64,000 nucleotides of DNA from an uncultured Reyranella sp. (GCF_945957355.1 NZ_CAMFKM010000017.1:1-64000); one strand, 5' to 3'; shown: positions 1-8,238, numbered from the stretch's first letter. The notes: generated from the sequence alone by a model not told the origin. Translations and numbers: made by a program.

Positions 1-55
1 GCGCAGCCACCGGCAGCGCGACAATGGCGGCGGCCGCCAGAAGAGCCTTCTTCAT
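1..55 (-). CDS. N-terminus of an exported protein (cut by window edge)
   Basis: Only the first 18 codons are present. They read as a classic Sec signal peptide: M-K-K, then an Ala/Leu/Val-rich core (MKKALLAAAAIVALPVAA). A GGGAG ribosome binding site lies 8 nt upstream of the ATG. The mature protein is outside the window, so its function cannot be told. Confidence 0.7.
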   Translation of the reverse strand, partial: MKKALLAAAAIVALPVAA

Positions 56-391
56 CAGATATCTCCCTTACTTGCACAGCCCGTCACCATGAGGGCGGGC
101 AAAAATTCGTCGTGACAGCGAGGAGAATGTACCCGAGCCTCCCCGGCACACGCCACAAAGGAAGGCACCCCGAACTCATTGTTGCCGCGACTGTGGCCCT
201 CCAGCCACAGTCGCCGCCGTCCATGCCACTCTTTGAGAGTTTCAATGGAAAACCACTAAAAAACCCTCACAATTTCTTCTCACCAAGACACAATATTAGC
301 CTCGGCTCCCCTCCTTCAGAAGCGATGAAGGACTGTCGTTGCATCGCCAATTGCAGCGTCGCAGGATTGATCTTTGGGCAAGGAAGGCGGG
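56..391. other. Intergenic region between divergent genes
   Basis: 336 bases separate two divergent exported-protein genes. The half next to the rightward gene is A/T-rich compared with its surroundings, as expected for a promoter, but I cannot name a convincing -35/-10 pair. The only clear structure is the 11-bp inverted repeat listed separately. An open frame from position 112 has no family resemblance and no ribosome binding site, and I do not call it. Confidence 0.5.
187..214. repeat. Perfect 11-bp inverted repeat (hairpin)
   Basis: Arms 187-197 (GCGACTGTGGC) and 204-214 (GCCACAGTCGC) are exact reverse complements around a 6-base loop. Neither strand has a T-run after it, so it is not a standard intrinsic terminator. 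It sits between two divergent genes and could be an operator or an mRNA leader structure. Confidence 0.6.
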
Positions 392-817
392 ATGAAGCTC
401 ATATCCCTGATTTTGCTGCTGATCGTCGCCATGGTGGGTAGCGTCGCGGCACAGCAGCGCTCTCCGGCTGGTTTTCGGGCCTGCAATCTGACAGGACGCG
501 AGATCGAGGTCGCGAAGGCCCTCGATACGGGCGTCAGCGACGGCAACGGCCGCATCGTAATTTCCGAAGGATGGTACAAACTTCCGCCCAATGCCTGCAC
601 CTTCCTGTGGGCCGGCCCGCTGCAATACGACCACTATCTGGTCTATGCGCAGGACAAATCGACGGGACGCGAGTGGTCGGGAACCGTACCGGTTTGTGTC
701 AGCCCGCAGGCGTTCACCATCCGGGCGAACAATTGCGGAACCGCGTATCAGCGGCGCCTGTTCACCCAAGTCGGGACGCGAGGGCAGAACGGGTGGACTC
801 ATAATTTTACGCCGTAG
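392..817 (+). CDS. DUF1036 family exported protein
   Basis: 141 residues. A signal peptide (MKLISLILLLIVAMVGSVA) is followed by a DUF1036-type domain: R-A-C-N-L-T near the start, a W-Y-K-L-P-P-N-A-C segment, then L-x-x-G-P-L and an H-Y-L-V-Y-A-Q strand. DUF1036 proteins are small secreted or periplasmic proteins of unknown role, common in alphaproteobacteria. I chose the start at 392 because it gives a clean signal peptide and follows AAGGAAGGCGGG; an in-frame ATG at 374 would add six unneeded residues. Four cysteines in the mature part could form disulphides. Confidence 0.8.
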   Translation: MKLISLILLLIVAMVGSVAAQQRSPAGFRACNLTGREIEVAKALDTGVSDGNGRIVISEGWYKLPPNACTFLWAGPLQYDHYLVYAQDKSTGREWSGTVPVCVSPQAFTIRANNCGTAYQRRLFTQVGTRGQNGWTHNFTP

Positions 818-900
818 AAAGGGGATACGAACCTCGAAACGTGCAGGTTTGTCGCAAAAAGGACTTGCCGGCGTCAGCAGCGCGTAAGCGCTTGTCCCGT

Positions 901-1413
901 ATGGTTGATGCCGTGCTGAAGCTGAACATTCTCCATCTGATCGTCGCCTGCTGCGCTGGCGCCACCATATGGGCATTGCTGCGGGAGGCCCGGGGCCGCT
1001 CGCTGCGCCCCAGCCAGCTGTTCGGCGCCATCCCCTCCGCACTGGCCACCGCCCTGCTCTTGCTTGCGATGGGCGCCCCCGAGACCCGCGAGCCAGGCCT
1101 CTGGTTGGTGGGGCTCGTCATTGGCATCGTGTTGGGTGCCGCGCGCGGCTCGTTTCTGAAATTCCAGGTCGATCGAATGTATTCCCGCCTGCGGCTGCCC
1201 TCCGGCCGCGACGGGCTTTGGGCCGCATGTCTATTGGCCTTCTTCACCCTCGTGACGTTCGCAGCGGCAGCCGGCCCGCGGCTTTCCGCACTCGAAGCCG
1301 GAGCGGCAGTCCTGGTCGCAGCCTGCGCGGGTTACCTCGCCGGCCGTTCCACGGCGCTGTGGCGCCGCTCGCTGTCGGCACCTCATCAGACGCTGCACAA
1401 CATCTTGTCGTAG
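901..1413 (+). CDS. Multi-pass membrane protein of unknown function
   Basis: 170 residues with about five hydrophobic segments, separated by short basic loops, and a basic C-terminus. I recognise no family motif. The start is uncertain: ATG at 901 begins just before the first membrane segment, while GTG at 841 would add 20 mostly polar residues; neither has a strong ribosome binding site. It is followed after 60 bases by the PRC-barrel gene on the same strand. Confidence 0.6.
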   Translation: MVDAVLKLNILHLIVACCAGATIWALLREARGRSLRPSQLFGAIPSALATALLLLAMGAPETREPGLWLVGLVIGIVLGAARGSFLKFQVDRMYSRLRLPSGRDGLWAACLLAFFTLVTFAAAAGPRLSALEAGAAVLVAACAGYLAGRSTALWRRSLSAPHQTLHNILS

Positions 1414-1436
1414 GAGGGAACGCTCCCCAGGACGCC

Positions 1437-1463
1437 CCGTTGAGACAGCCCTTCCCTCAACGG
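1437..1463 (+). promoter_or_regulatory. Hairpin overlapping the ribosome binding site of the PRC-barrel gene
   Basis: Arms 1437-1444 (CCGTTGAG) and 1456-1463 (CTCAACGG) pair perfectly across an 11-base loop. The 3' arm ends inside the GGAG (1462-1465) that precedes the ATG at 1474. Folding would partly occlude the ribosome binding site, so it could tune translation of the next gene. This is inference from sequence only. Confidence 0.4.
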
Positions 1464-1473
1464 AGTTCCTCCC

Positions 1474-1863
1474 ATGCGTACCCTTCTCCTCACGGCCGCG
1501 ATTGGTGCGGCCACGGCTTTCGCCGCCCCGGCTCTCGTGCTCGCCCAGGGCACCCCGCAGACTGTCCAGCTTGTGAAGGTCGACGTCGTCAAGGTTTCGA
1601 CCGGCTACCGCGCCAGCAAGGTGCTCGGCTCCGCGGTCGTCAACGAGCCCGGCGACACGGTCGGCAAGATCGACGAGATCATCGTCGGCCCGGACGGCAA
1701 GGCGCCCTTCGTCGTACTCTCCGTCGGTGGTTTCCTGGGTGTCGGCGACAAGCTTGTCGCGCTTCCCTACGAGCAGATGAGGACCGACGGCAAGAAGATC
1801 GTGCTGCCCGGCGCGACCAAGGACTCCCTGAAGGCGCTGCCTGAGTTCAAGTACTCCTCCTGA
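1474..1863 (+). CDS. Exported PRC-barrel domain protein
   Basis: 129 residues: a signal peptide ending near A-L-V-L-A-Q, then one PRC-barrel domain (about residues 45-115). The domain shows S-K-V-L-G-S-A-V-V-N, then G-D-T-V-G-K-I-D-E-I-I-V-G-P-D-G-K, and the V-L-S-V-G-G-F-L-G-V-G-D-K-L-V-A-L-P core. Such periplasmic PRC-barrel proteins are frequent in Rhizobiales and Rhodospirillales; their exact role is unknown. The start has GGAG 8 nt upstream. The mgtC-like gene begins 2 bases after the stop, so the two are probably co-translated. Confidence 0.85.
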   Translation: MRTLLLTAAIGAATAFAAPALVLAQGTPQTVQLVKVDVVKVSTGYRASKVLGSAVVNEPGDTVGKIDEIIVGPDGKAPFVVLSVGGFLGVGDKLVALPYEQMRTDGKKIVLPGATKDSLKALPEFKYSS

Positions 1864-1865
1864 CG

Positions 1866-2414
1866 ATGGGCGCGCTCGTAGAAGAAATCGCGCACCCGAC
1901 CTTCCTGTCCTTTCCTGTCATCGCAGCGCGGCTCCTTTTCGCCGCGCTGCTTGGCGCACTCATCGGCTTCGAGCGCGAGTGGCGGGCCCGGCCGGCAGGA
2001 CTGCGGACCCATATTCTGATCTGCGTGGCTGCAGCGACCTTCGGAATCCTCACCGTGGAGATCTCGCATTCCACCGCCTTCATCGGACGGGATGTTACGG
2101 TTGACCCTGTTCGAGCCGTCGAGGCGGTGACAGCGGGCGTGGCCTTTCTGGCCGCGGGCTCGATCCTGTTCACCCGAGGCGAGGTCCAGGGACTCACGAC
2201 GGGCGCCGGTATGTGGCTAGCCGGCGCAGTGGGCCTCTCGTGCGGGTTCGGCTTGTGGCAGATCGCCGGGCTGGGCACCTTTCTGATCCTGGTCGTCATG
2301 GGCCTGCTCCACACGTTCGAGGTGAAGCTGGGAATCGCCGCGGACAAGAAGGATGACGACAGGAAGAGCCGCAAAAGCCGTGACGGGAAGGACGATGCCG
2401 ACGGGCGGTGCTAA
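1866..2414 (+). CDS. MgtC/SapB family membrane protein
   Basis: 182 residues. The family signature is clear: G-F-E-R-E-W-R-A-R-P-A-G-L-R-T-H, followed by further membrane segments. Four to five transmembrane helices precede a charged, Lys/Asp-rich tail (D-K-K-D-D-D-R-K-S-R) that looks disordered. MgtC proteins are linked to Mg2+ limitation and, in pathogens, to inhibition of F-type ATPase; the role of this short form is unknown. The gene starts 2 bases after the PRC-barrel stop. No Mg2+-sensing leader is evident because there is no leader. Confidence 0.85.
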   Translation: MGALVEEIAHPTFLSFPVIAARLLFAALLGALIGFEREWRARPAGLRTHILICVAAATFGILTVEISHSTAFIGRDVTVDPVRAVEAVTAGVAFLAAGSILFTRGEVQGLTTGAGMWLAGAVGLSCGFGLWQIAGLGTFLILVVMGLLHTFEVKLGIAADKKDDDRKSRKSRDGKDDADGRC

Positions 2415-2426
2415 ACTTGCCGCTAC

Positions 2427-3245
2427 ATGAGCCGCCTGCTCTCTCCCTTCCTTATGGTTCTCGCCGTGGCGGGTGCGCTGCCGGCCGCGGGCCAGACTTC
2501 GCGCCCCGTGCCTGAACTCGGCACCGTGCCGACGCCGCGCCAGCTCCCCGCCCTGCCGACGCCCGGCCAGCCTCCGGCGGCCAGCGACGAAGTAAAGGAT
2601 CCCAGGACCGGCTGTGGCGTGGTGATGATGAACGCCGAGCCCAATATCGGCATCAGCTGGTCCGGCGCCTGCGAGTACGACCTTGCCCAGGGCAAAGGGG
2701 TGCTGCAGTGGACGAAGAATGGCGTGCCCACGGACCGCTACGAAGGCGAGATGAAGGACGGGCTCTACGAGGGCCAGGGCAAGCTGACCTATGCCAACAA
2801 GGCCCGCTACGAGGGCGAGTTCAAGGCCGGCGAGCGCGACGGCAAGGGCACCTATGTCTTCCCGAGCGGCGCCAGGCTAACCGCGGAGTTCCGCGAGGGC
2901 CGGCCGCAGGGGCACGGCATGTACGTCTGGACCAACGGCAACCGCTACATCGGCGACTTCCGCGACAATCAGCGGACAGGCCGCGGCACGATCCTGTTTG
3001 CCGACGGTGGCCGTTACGAGGGCGAGTTCGTCAACGGCAAGATGCAGGGACGCGGCGTGCGCGTCTGGGCCAATGGGGCGCGCTACGAAGGTGAATGGCT
3101 GGATGACCGGGCCAACGGCTGGGGCACCAAGTCGGGCGGCCCCGGCGGCCAGGTCTTCACCGGCGTCTGGACCAACGGGTGCTTCCGCGAGAACCAGCGC
3201 TGGGCAACCGTGGGCGCCACGGCGCAGGCCTGCGGTTTCCAGTAG
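2427..3245 (+). CDS. Exported MORN-repeat protein
   Basis: 272 residues. A signal peptide (residues 1-23) and a Pro-rich linker precede about six MORN repeats from residue ~100 to ~255, recognised by recurring Y-E-G-E-F/M/W followed by G-x-G-x-x-x-x-x-x-G. MORN repeats form elongated beta-hairpin arrays that bind protein or lipid. Cys63, Cys82 and two C-terminal cysteines flank the repeat array and might be disulphide-linked. The start lies 12 bases after the mgtC-like stop. Function unknown; probably periplasmic or surface-exposed. Confidence 0.85.
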   Translation: MSRLLSPFLMVLAVAGALPAAGQTSRPVPELGTVPTPRQLPALPTPGQPPAASDEVKDPRTGCGVVMMNAEPNIGISWSGACEYDLAQGKGVLQWTKNGVPTDRYEGEMKDGLYEGQGKLTYANKARYEGEFKAGERDGKGTYVFPSGARLTAEFREGRPQGHGMYVWTNGNRYIGDFRDNQRTGRGTILFADGGRYEGEFVNGKMQGRGVRVWANGARYEGEWLDDRANGWGTKSGGPGGQVFTGVWTNGCFRENQRWATVGATAQACGFQ

Positions 3246-3253
3246 GAGGCGTC

Positions 3254-3478
3254 ATGTCGGCAAGCCCGAACCTGATCATGATCCAGTTTCTCCAATGGGT
3301 GGAGGCGCGGCCGCGCCGCCGCGAGGACGTGCTCGACGCCTGGCAGAGTTCCTGCCCACGTTTCCCGGTATGGGAAGACGCGCGCGCGGACGGACTGGTG
3401 CGCCAATGCGGCGGCGACGCCGGCGAACACCGGGTCGAACTCACCGAACGCGGCCGCGCCCTGCTCGGCCGGGAGTGA
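3254..3478 (+). CDS. Small protein with winged-helix-like C-terminus
   Basis: 74 residues, starting at ATG 3254 with GGAGG directly ahead (3245-3249). The end, V-E-L-T-E-R-G-R-A-L-L-G-R-E, matches the wing and last helix of MarR/PadR-like winged-helix proteins (x-L-T-x-x-G-x-x-L). The N-terminal half could form the preceding helices, so a minimal DNA-binding fold is possible. It lacks a dimerisation domain. The call as a real gene rests on the ribosome binding site and its tight position behind the MORN gene. Confidence 0.6.
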   Translation: MSASPNLIMIQFLQWVEARPRRREDVLDAWQSSCPRFPVWEDARADGLVRQCGGDAGEHRVELTERGRALLGRE

Positions 3479-3527
3479 CGGTCCGCATCGCCGCGACACC
3501 GCCTGCCCAATCGCCCGCGACAGCGCC

Positions 3528-3533
3528 TATAAT
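3528..3533 (+). promoter_or_regulatory. Consensus -10 element just upstream of the AI-2E permease start
   Basis: A perfect TATAAT lies 6 bases before the ATG at 3540. Transcription from it would begin at or within a base or two of the start codon, so the mRNA would be leaderless. In agreement, the ATG has no Shine-Dalgarno sequence. No good -35 hexamer is visible at the usual distance, which weakens the call. Confidence 0.4.
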
Positions 3534-3539
3534 GACGAC

Positions 3540-4583
3540 ATGACGTTAGAACGCGCTGCACTTTGGGCGGTGGTCATCGCCGCGACGATCTTCCTGCTCG
3601 TCGCCGGACGAGGCCTTCTGCTGCCGTTCGTTCTGGGCATCGTGCTCTGGTACATGGTGGATTCGCTGGCTGACACCTTGGCCCAGCCGCGACTGGGCGG
3701 GCTGCGCCTGCCACCACCGCTGCCGATGGTCCTCGCCGTCCTGATGATCGGAGGCCTGTTCTGGATCGTCGGGCGCACGATCGGGCGCAATGTGCAGGCC
3801 GTCGTGGAGGCAGTCCCGAGTTATGAGGCCCGTCTCACCCATCTGATCGAGCAGGCCGCGCGTCTGGCTGGTATCGAGCAGGCGCCGACCCTGTCGGAGC
3901 TGGTGGCGCGCATCAGCCTTGCCGACACGCTGGGCAGCATTGCGACCGCGGCCGCCTCGGTGGTGAGCGTCGCCGGGCTCATCCTGATCTACACGCTGTT
4001 CCTCTTCGTCGAGCAGGTTCATTTCAAGCGCAAGCTGGGCGCCATCTTCCACGGCGACGGCCAGGAGGCGCGTGTACTGTCCGTACTGGCCAGCATCGAC
4101 CGCGAGATCCGCATCTACATTCGCATCAAGACCACGCTTGCCGCGGCGACCTCGGCGCTCGCCTACCTCGTCATGTCCTCGGTCGGCGTCGACTTCGCGG
4201 GCTTCTGGGCCGTCATGGTGTTCTTCTTCTACTACATCCCCACCGTGGGCTCGATCATGGCCATCATTGCGCCGGCGTTGCTCACCCTGATCCAGTTCGA
4301 CAATCTCACGCCATTCCTGATCGTGCTGCTGGTGTTCGGCTCGATCCAGGTGGTGACGGCCAACGTCATCGAGCCCGCGATCATGGGGCGCTCGCTCAAT
4401 CTCTCGCCGCTGGTGGTGATCGTCTCCCTGATCGTATGGGGCACGATCTGGGGCGTCGTCGGGATGTTCCTGTGCGTGCCCATCATGGTGGTAGCGCTGA
4501 TCGTGCTCGCGCAGTTCGAGACGACCCGGCCGGTCGCCGTCCTGCTGTCCGCCGATGGCCGCATTCCGGAGTCGACGCCATGA
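3540..4583 (+). CDS. AI-2E family transporter (PerM/UPF0118)
   Basis: 347 residues, polytopic. Typical of the family are paired N-terminal membrane helices, a soluble middle segment (about 90-150), and a C-terminal bundle with F-F-F-Y-Y-I-P-T-V-G-S-I-M-A and then E-P-A-I-M-G-R-S-L-N-L-S-P. Family members include TqsA (AI-2 exporter) and Na+/H+ antiporters, so the substrate cannot be named. The product is in the inner membrane. Its stop overlaps the start of the META-domain gene by 4 bases. Confidence 0.85.
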   Translation: MTLERAALWAVVIAATIFLLVAGRGLLLPFVLGIVLWYMVDSLADTLAQPRLGGLRLPPPLPMVLAVLMIGGLFWIVGRTIGRNVQAVVEAVPSYEARLTHLIEQAARLAGIEQAPTLSELVARISLADTLGSIATAAASVVSVAGLILIYTLFLFVEQVHFKRKLGAIFHGDGQEARVLSVLASIDREIRIYIRIKTTLAAATSALAYLVMSSVGVDFAGFWAVMVFFFYYIPTVGSIMAIIAPALLTLIQFDNLTPFLIVLLVFGSIQVVTANVIEPAIMGRSLNLSPLVVIVSLIVWGTIWGVVGMFLCVPIMVVALIVLAQFETTRPVAVLLSADGRIPESTP

Positions 4584-5794
4584 AGCAACTATTGCTTCCC
4601 ATCCTGCTGCTCGTCGCGTCGCCGGCTGCCGCGCAGGATCCCTCATCAGACCCGAGACCGTCGCCAATGCCCCCGCCGAGGGGGGAGGTCATGTATTCCT
4701 GTCCCGGCGGCATGGACTTCGCCTCTTCCTTCTCGGACGATGGCGACCAGGCGACGCTGCGCATGCCCGGCCAACCCGACATCGAACTGTCGCGCGTGTC
4801 CGCCGGTTCCGGCTTTGCCTATACGGATTCCTACTACGAGCTGCGCGGCCGCGGCCGTGAAGTGACGCTCACCGCCGCCGGACGGTCGATGCGATGCCAC
4901 GCCGCCGGCCAGCCGGGCAATCCGCCACGCACCTACGAGGGCGGCGGTCTCACGGTCACCCTGTTTCCCGACGGAACCTTCCGGCTCCGCGAGAAGCGCG
5001 ACGGGTCGGACGCCCCCCTGCTCGATCTGGGGGAGTGGGCGCAGGAAGTCGAAGGCGGCGTAAGGCTGGTCCTGCGTGGCGGGGCGGGCAATCGACGGGC
5101 CTTCCGCGAGCTTGGGACCGACAGGCTGGTCGCCGACGATGGCAGCGAGCTTGTACGGACGGCCAACCCGGACCCGATCGACGGCCGGTTCCGGCTCTCG
5201 GGCATGTATCGCGATGCGCAGGACGGCGGCTTGTTCTCGCCCTGCCTGGTCGGCCGCACCTATGGCGTGGCACCAGGCGGCGCCGAGCCCGAACTCGAGA
5301 AGGCGTGGATCGACGCAACGCCGTCTCGTGAAACCAGCCTCTATGCCGAGATCATCGGCGGCTTCGACGGCAACAACTCGGTCACGGTGGATCGCTTTCT
5401 CGGTCTGAAGCGCGGCGGCGCCTGTCCGGCGCTGGCGTCCCGCGGGTCGGCGCTGCGCGACACCGAGTGGCGCCTGGTCGAGCTCGACGGCGAACGTCCC
5501 GCGTTCGACGACTGGCGGCGGCGACCGCTGATGCGCCTCGACGATCTCGGCAAGTTCACCGCCTCGACCGGCTGCAATACGATGGGCGGCGACTATGTTC
5601 TGGCCCCAGCCGGGCTTCGCTTCACGCCGGGACCGATGACGATGATGGCGTGCCCGCCGGCGGAAACGGCGATCGAAAAGCGCTTCCTCGCGGCACTCGA
5701 TGCGATCAGGACTGCTCAGATCTCCGGCACGACGCTCGATCTCATCGACGGCACGGGCAAGAAACGCATGCGCTTCGAGGCTCGGGGCGGTTAG
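4580..5794 (+). CDS. Exported META-domain (HslJ-like) protein
   Basis: 404 residues. A signal peptide (MKQLLLPILLLVASPAAA) leads a mature protein ending in a META domain (about residues 295-400): D-T-E-W-R-L-V-E-L-D-G, then T-G-C-N-T-M-G-G-D-Y, then M-T-M-M-A-C-P, the usual HslJ landmarks. The middle (about 40-290) is a beta-rich region with no family I recognise. HslJ itself is a heat-shock lipoprotein linked to novobiocin resistance; no activity is known. The start overlaps the upstream stop as ATGA. Its stop shares bases with the stop of the convergent gene. Confidence 0.8.
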   Translation: MKQLLLPILLLVASPAAAQDPSSDPRPSPMPPPRGEVMYSCPGGMDFASSFSDDGDQATLRMPGQPDIELSRVSAGSGFAYTDSYYELRGRGREVTLTAAGRSMRCHAAGQPGNPPRTYEGGGLTVTLFPDGTFRLREKRDGSDAPLLDLGEWAQEVEGGVRLVLRGGAGNRRAFRELGTDRLVADDGSELVRTANPDPIDGRFRLSGMYRDAQDGGLFSPCLVGRTYGVAPGGAEPELEKAWIDATPSRETSLYAEIIGGFDGNNSVTVDRFLGLKRGGACPALASRGSALRDTEWRLVELDGERPAFDDWRRRPLMRLDDLGKFTASTGCNTMGGDYVLAPAGLRFTPGPMTMMACPPAETAIEKRFLAALDAIRTAQISGTTLDLIDGTGKKRMRFEARGG

Positions 5795-7191
5795 CGAAAC
5801 GCCTCGGTGTCGGCCCGAAGCGTCAGGTTGTTGCCGCCATCCATCACAATGTGCAGGAACGTGAAGCCGGAGGGAACGGCTGTGCCGTCGGCGCTGCCCT
5901 GGTACTCACGATCGATCTCGTCGAACAGCCGGACGTAGAGCTTCCATTCGACCATGCCGGGCTCGAAAGGCAGGCGAACCGGCTCGTCCCAGTCCAGGGG
6001 GCGTACCCCGCCATTCACGACACGGTCAGTGGCAACGTCGCGGACGAGCGTCGCTTCGAAGCGGCCGATCGTGGCGGTGCGCGCCGTCTTCGTCGCGGCC
6101 TTGGCGACCACGGCAATGCAGATCTGGCTGGGACGGTCCTCGCGCACGAAGTCGACCGAGCCGCCGTTCATCGTCTCGTCGGGGATGTCATCGATCCAGC
6201 CCAGCCGCTCGACGATGACGACACGCCTCTTGCTCTTGTCGAAACGCCATCCTGGCGGAGGGTCGAAGCAACGCCGTACCGTCCGCGTCTCACCCGCGGG
6301 TGCGCGGGCCAAAATCTCCGGAGACACCAGCGTGTTCGATTCCGGCACGGCAGACCGCACCTTCTGGTCGAACGCGAACGCTCCCGCTTTCTCCGGGATC
6401 GAGGTGAAAAGCAACTGGAACGCCATCGTGCGCGATTCATGGCGCAGGAAAAGCGATCCGGAGATGAACCGGGCATGCTTGGCGTCGGTCGGGAAAGCAC
6501 TGCGCGGCACGGCGAATTTCAGGCGCTCGGGCGTGACGCGGGCCTCGCCGCGCCATGAGCCGATCGTCAATACCGGCGGCGTCCGATCCCTTGTCAGTCG
6601 CAGGCCCAGAATCTCGACCTCGATCACGGGATCGTCGTCAGCCGGAGCGGCGGGAGCCGGCGTGCCGCCCGGCACTGTGCGCCGCGGCGTCAGGAAAATC
6701 GGTGTGTAGGAGAGGATGACCGGCGAGAAATCGAAGGACGCCATCCACTCGAGGTCCGCCGGAATGGCGCCGGCCGCCTGCGACACGGCGGCAGCACCGC
6801 CCGCGGTGCCGGGGCGATCGATCGCGGTGCGCAATGCGGCGTTCACTGCCTCGAGCCTGGCGAACATCTCCCGCCGCGCGGCCGGTAACCGGTCGAAGGG
6901 CTGCTCGCGCTCGGATTCGTAGCGCGAGGCCAGCGCATCGAACAGCAGGCTCGCCGCACGGAACGACGAAAGCATCTCGATGCGCGCCAGGCTGTCGGCA
7001 CGCGCCTGCAGTTCTGCACGCTCCGCCTGCAGGATGACGAGCTTCTCCGCGATCGTCGGGGCCGGGACGCTGCGTTCCTCGGACAACTGCGCGTACGCCA
7101 GCGCGGCGCCCGTGACCAGAACGACCACGAGCAGCAAGGGGACCAGTGCGCGGGTCCAGGGCGATCCGGATGCGGGCGAGTCAACCGTCAT
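5791..7191 (-). CDS. Membrane-anchored coiled-coil protein of unknown function
   Basis: 466 residues. One N-terminal membrane helix (about 14-36) is followed by a heptad-rich stretch (about 45-125, with A-E-R-A-E-L-Q-A-R-A-D-S-L-A-R), then a large, mainly beta, presumably periplasmic domain. I recognise no family. Two cysteines sit in the C-terminal half (one in R-R-C-F-D-P-P-P-G-W). It lies tail-to-tail with the META gene; the stops share TTAG at 5791-5794. The next leftward gene is the universal stress protein, 54 bases upstream. Confidence 0.65.
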   Translation of the reverse strand: MTVDSPASGSPWTRALVPLLLVVVLVTGAALAYAQLSEERSVPAPTIAEKLVILQAERAELQARADSLARIEMLSSFRAASLLFDALASRYESEREQPFDRLPAARREMFARLEAVNAALRTAIDRPGTAGGAAAVSQAAGAIPADLEWMASFDFSPVILSYTPIFLTPRRTVPGGTPAPAAPADDDPVIEVEILGLRLTRDRTPPVLTIGSWRGEARVTPERLKFAVPRSAFPTDAKHARFISGSLFLRHESRTMAFQLLFTSIPEKAGAFAFDQKVRSAVPESNTLVSPEILARAPAGETRTVRRCFDPPPGWRFDKSKRRVVIVERLGWIDDIPDETMNGGSVDFVREDRPSQICIAVVAKAATKTARTATIGRFEATLVRDVATDRVVNGGVRPLDWDEPVRLPFEPGMVEWKLYVRLFDEIDREYQGSADGTAVPSGFTFLHIVMDGGNNLTLRADTEAFR

Positions 7192-7245
7192 GCGGCGGTT
7201 TCTAGCATGACCGCCGGCAACGACACCGGCGGCGGATTGTCTGGA

Positions 7246-8052
7246 TCAGTAGGAGAAGAGCACCGGCAGCGGCGATGACAGGATGAGATCGCGCGTCACG
7301 CCGCCGAAGATCATCTGGCGCAACCGGCTCTGCGTGTAGGCCCCCTTGACGATCAGGTCGGCCCCCAGCGCCTGCGCCCGGTCGACGATGGTCTGACCGG
7401 CGGTCTTTGCACCGGGCTTCACATGCTGACCCGTCACGTTGAGACCGTGGCTCTTGAGCGAATCGGCAATCTCCAGGGCCGTCGGACCGGGTACCATCGC
7501 TCCTTCGACGCTCAGCACTTCGATGGTCTCGGCGCCGCTCAGGACCGGCATCGCGAGCGAAATCGCGCGCGCACTCTCGGTCGAACCGTTCCACGCGAAC
7601 AGGATGCGCTTCCCGACCATGCCGCTGAAACCGGGCGGCACGACGAGGACCGGGCGGCCCGAATCGAACAGCGCCGTCTCGAAGACGCTTTCGGGCATCT
7701 TCGGCAGGGCGCCGGGCTGCGGCAGGACGATGAGGTCATAGGCTCGGCCGATCGTGCCGATCGCGGTCGGACCGCTGTCGTCGGCCGAGCGCCATTCGGA
7801 GACGAGGCCTTTCGCCCGTTCCTCGAAGGCCTGCCTGACCGCCGCGACCCGCTGACGTTCCTCGGCATCCTCGGCGAGGCCGCCGCCGATCGGCGCGCCC
7901 ATGCCGGCATCCGCCCAGGCCATGCTCATGACCCCGTAGGAAGGCGGTTCGAGGCCTATCAGGCGCGCCCCGAATGTGCGTGCAATCTTGGCAGCCAGAT
8001 CGAATGCGGCCGGATCTTCCGACGTCCAGGCCATTGTCAGAATGGACTTCAT
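7246..8052 (-). CDS. Universal stress protein (UspA family)
   Basis: 268 residues. The C-terminal half has the nucleotide-binding motif of ATP-binding Usp domains: G-A-Y-T-Q-S-R-L-R-Q-M-I-F-G-G-V-T-R-D, near the C-terminus. The N-terminal half begins like a Usp domain (beta strand then D-P-A-A-F-D-L-A-A) but lacks a full glycine motif, so this looks like a tandem Usp with one degenerate half. ATG at 8052 is preceded by AAGGAGGGGG, which decides against a GTG 25 codons further out. An inverted repeat 69 bases upstream may be its operator. Confidence 0.85.
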   Translation of the reverse strand: MKSILTMAWTSEDPAAFDLAAKIARTFGARLIGLEPPSYGVMSMAWADAGMGAPIGGGLAEDAEERQRVAAVRQAFEERAKGLVSEWRSADDSGPTAIGTIGRAYDLIVLPQPGALPKMPESVFETALFDSGRPVLVVPPGFSGMVGKRILFAWNGSTESARAISLAMPVLSGAETIEVLSVEGAMVPGPTALEIADSLKSHGLNVTGQHVKPGAKTAGQTIVDRAQALGADLIVKGAYTQSRLRQMIFGGVTRDLILSSPLPVLFSY

Positions 8053-8120
8053 GACACGCCCCCTCCTTGCTTGACCAACGATAACACGAGGCTCGCCGCA
8101 GCGCGCGCCACGACGAACTT

Positions 8121-8142
8121 GATACAATTCTCACATTGTATC
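8121..8142. promoter_or_regulatory. Palindromic operator-like site upstream of the usp gene
   Basis: GATACAAT (8121-8128) and ATTGTATC (8135-8142) form a perfect 8-bp inverted repeat with a 6-base spacer, in an A/T-rich patch between the divergent usp and Flp pilin genes. The geometry fits a dimeric helix-turn-helix regulator. It is not a match to the FNR box (TTGAT-N4-ATCAA), although it begins with TTGAT on the + strand. The regulator is unknown. Confidence 0.5.
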
Positions 8143-8238
8143 GGTGTGCCGGTCCAATACGTTAAAGGCGATTTTTCAACTTATTGTTCGACAGGGGCTC
8201 CCATGAGCCTCCAGCATTTCCCCACTCTGGAGATTCCG

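Noticed and set aside
112..441. Open frame in the first intergenic region
   Set aside because: No ribosome binding site or recognisable domain, and it runs into the DUF1036 gene in another frame.
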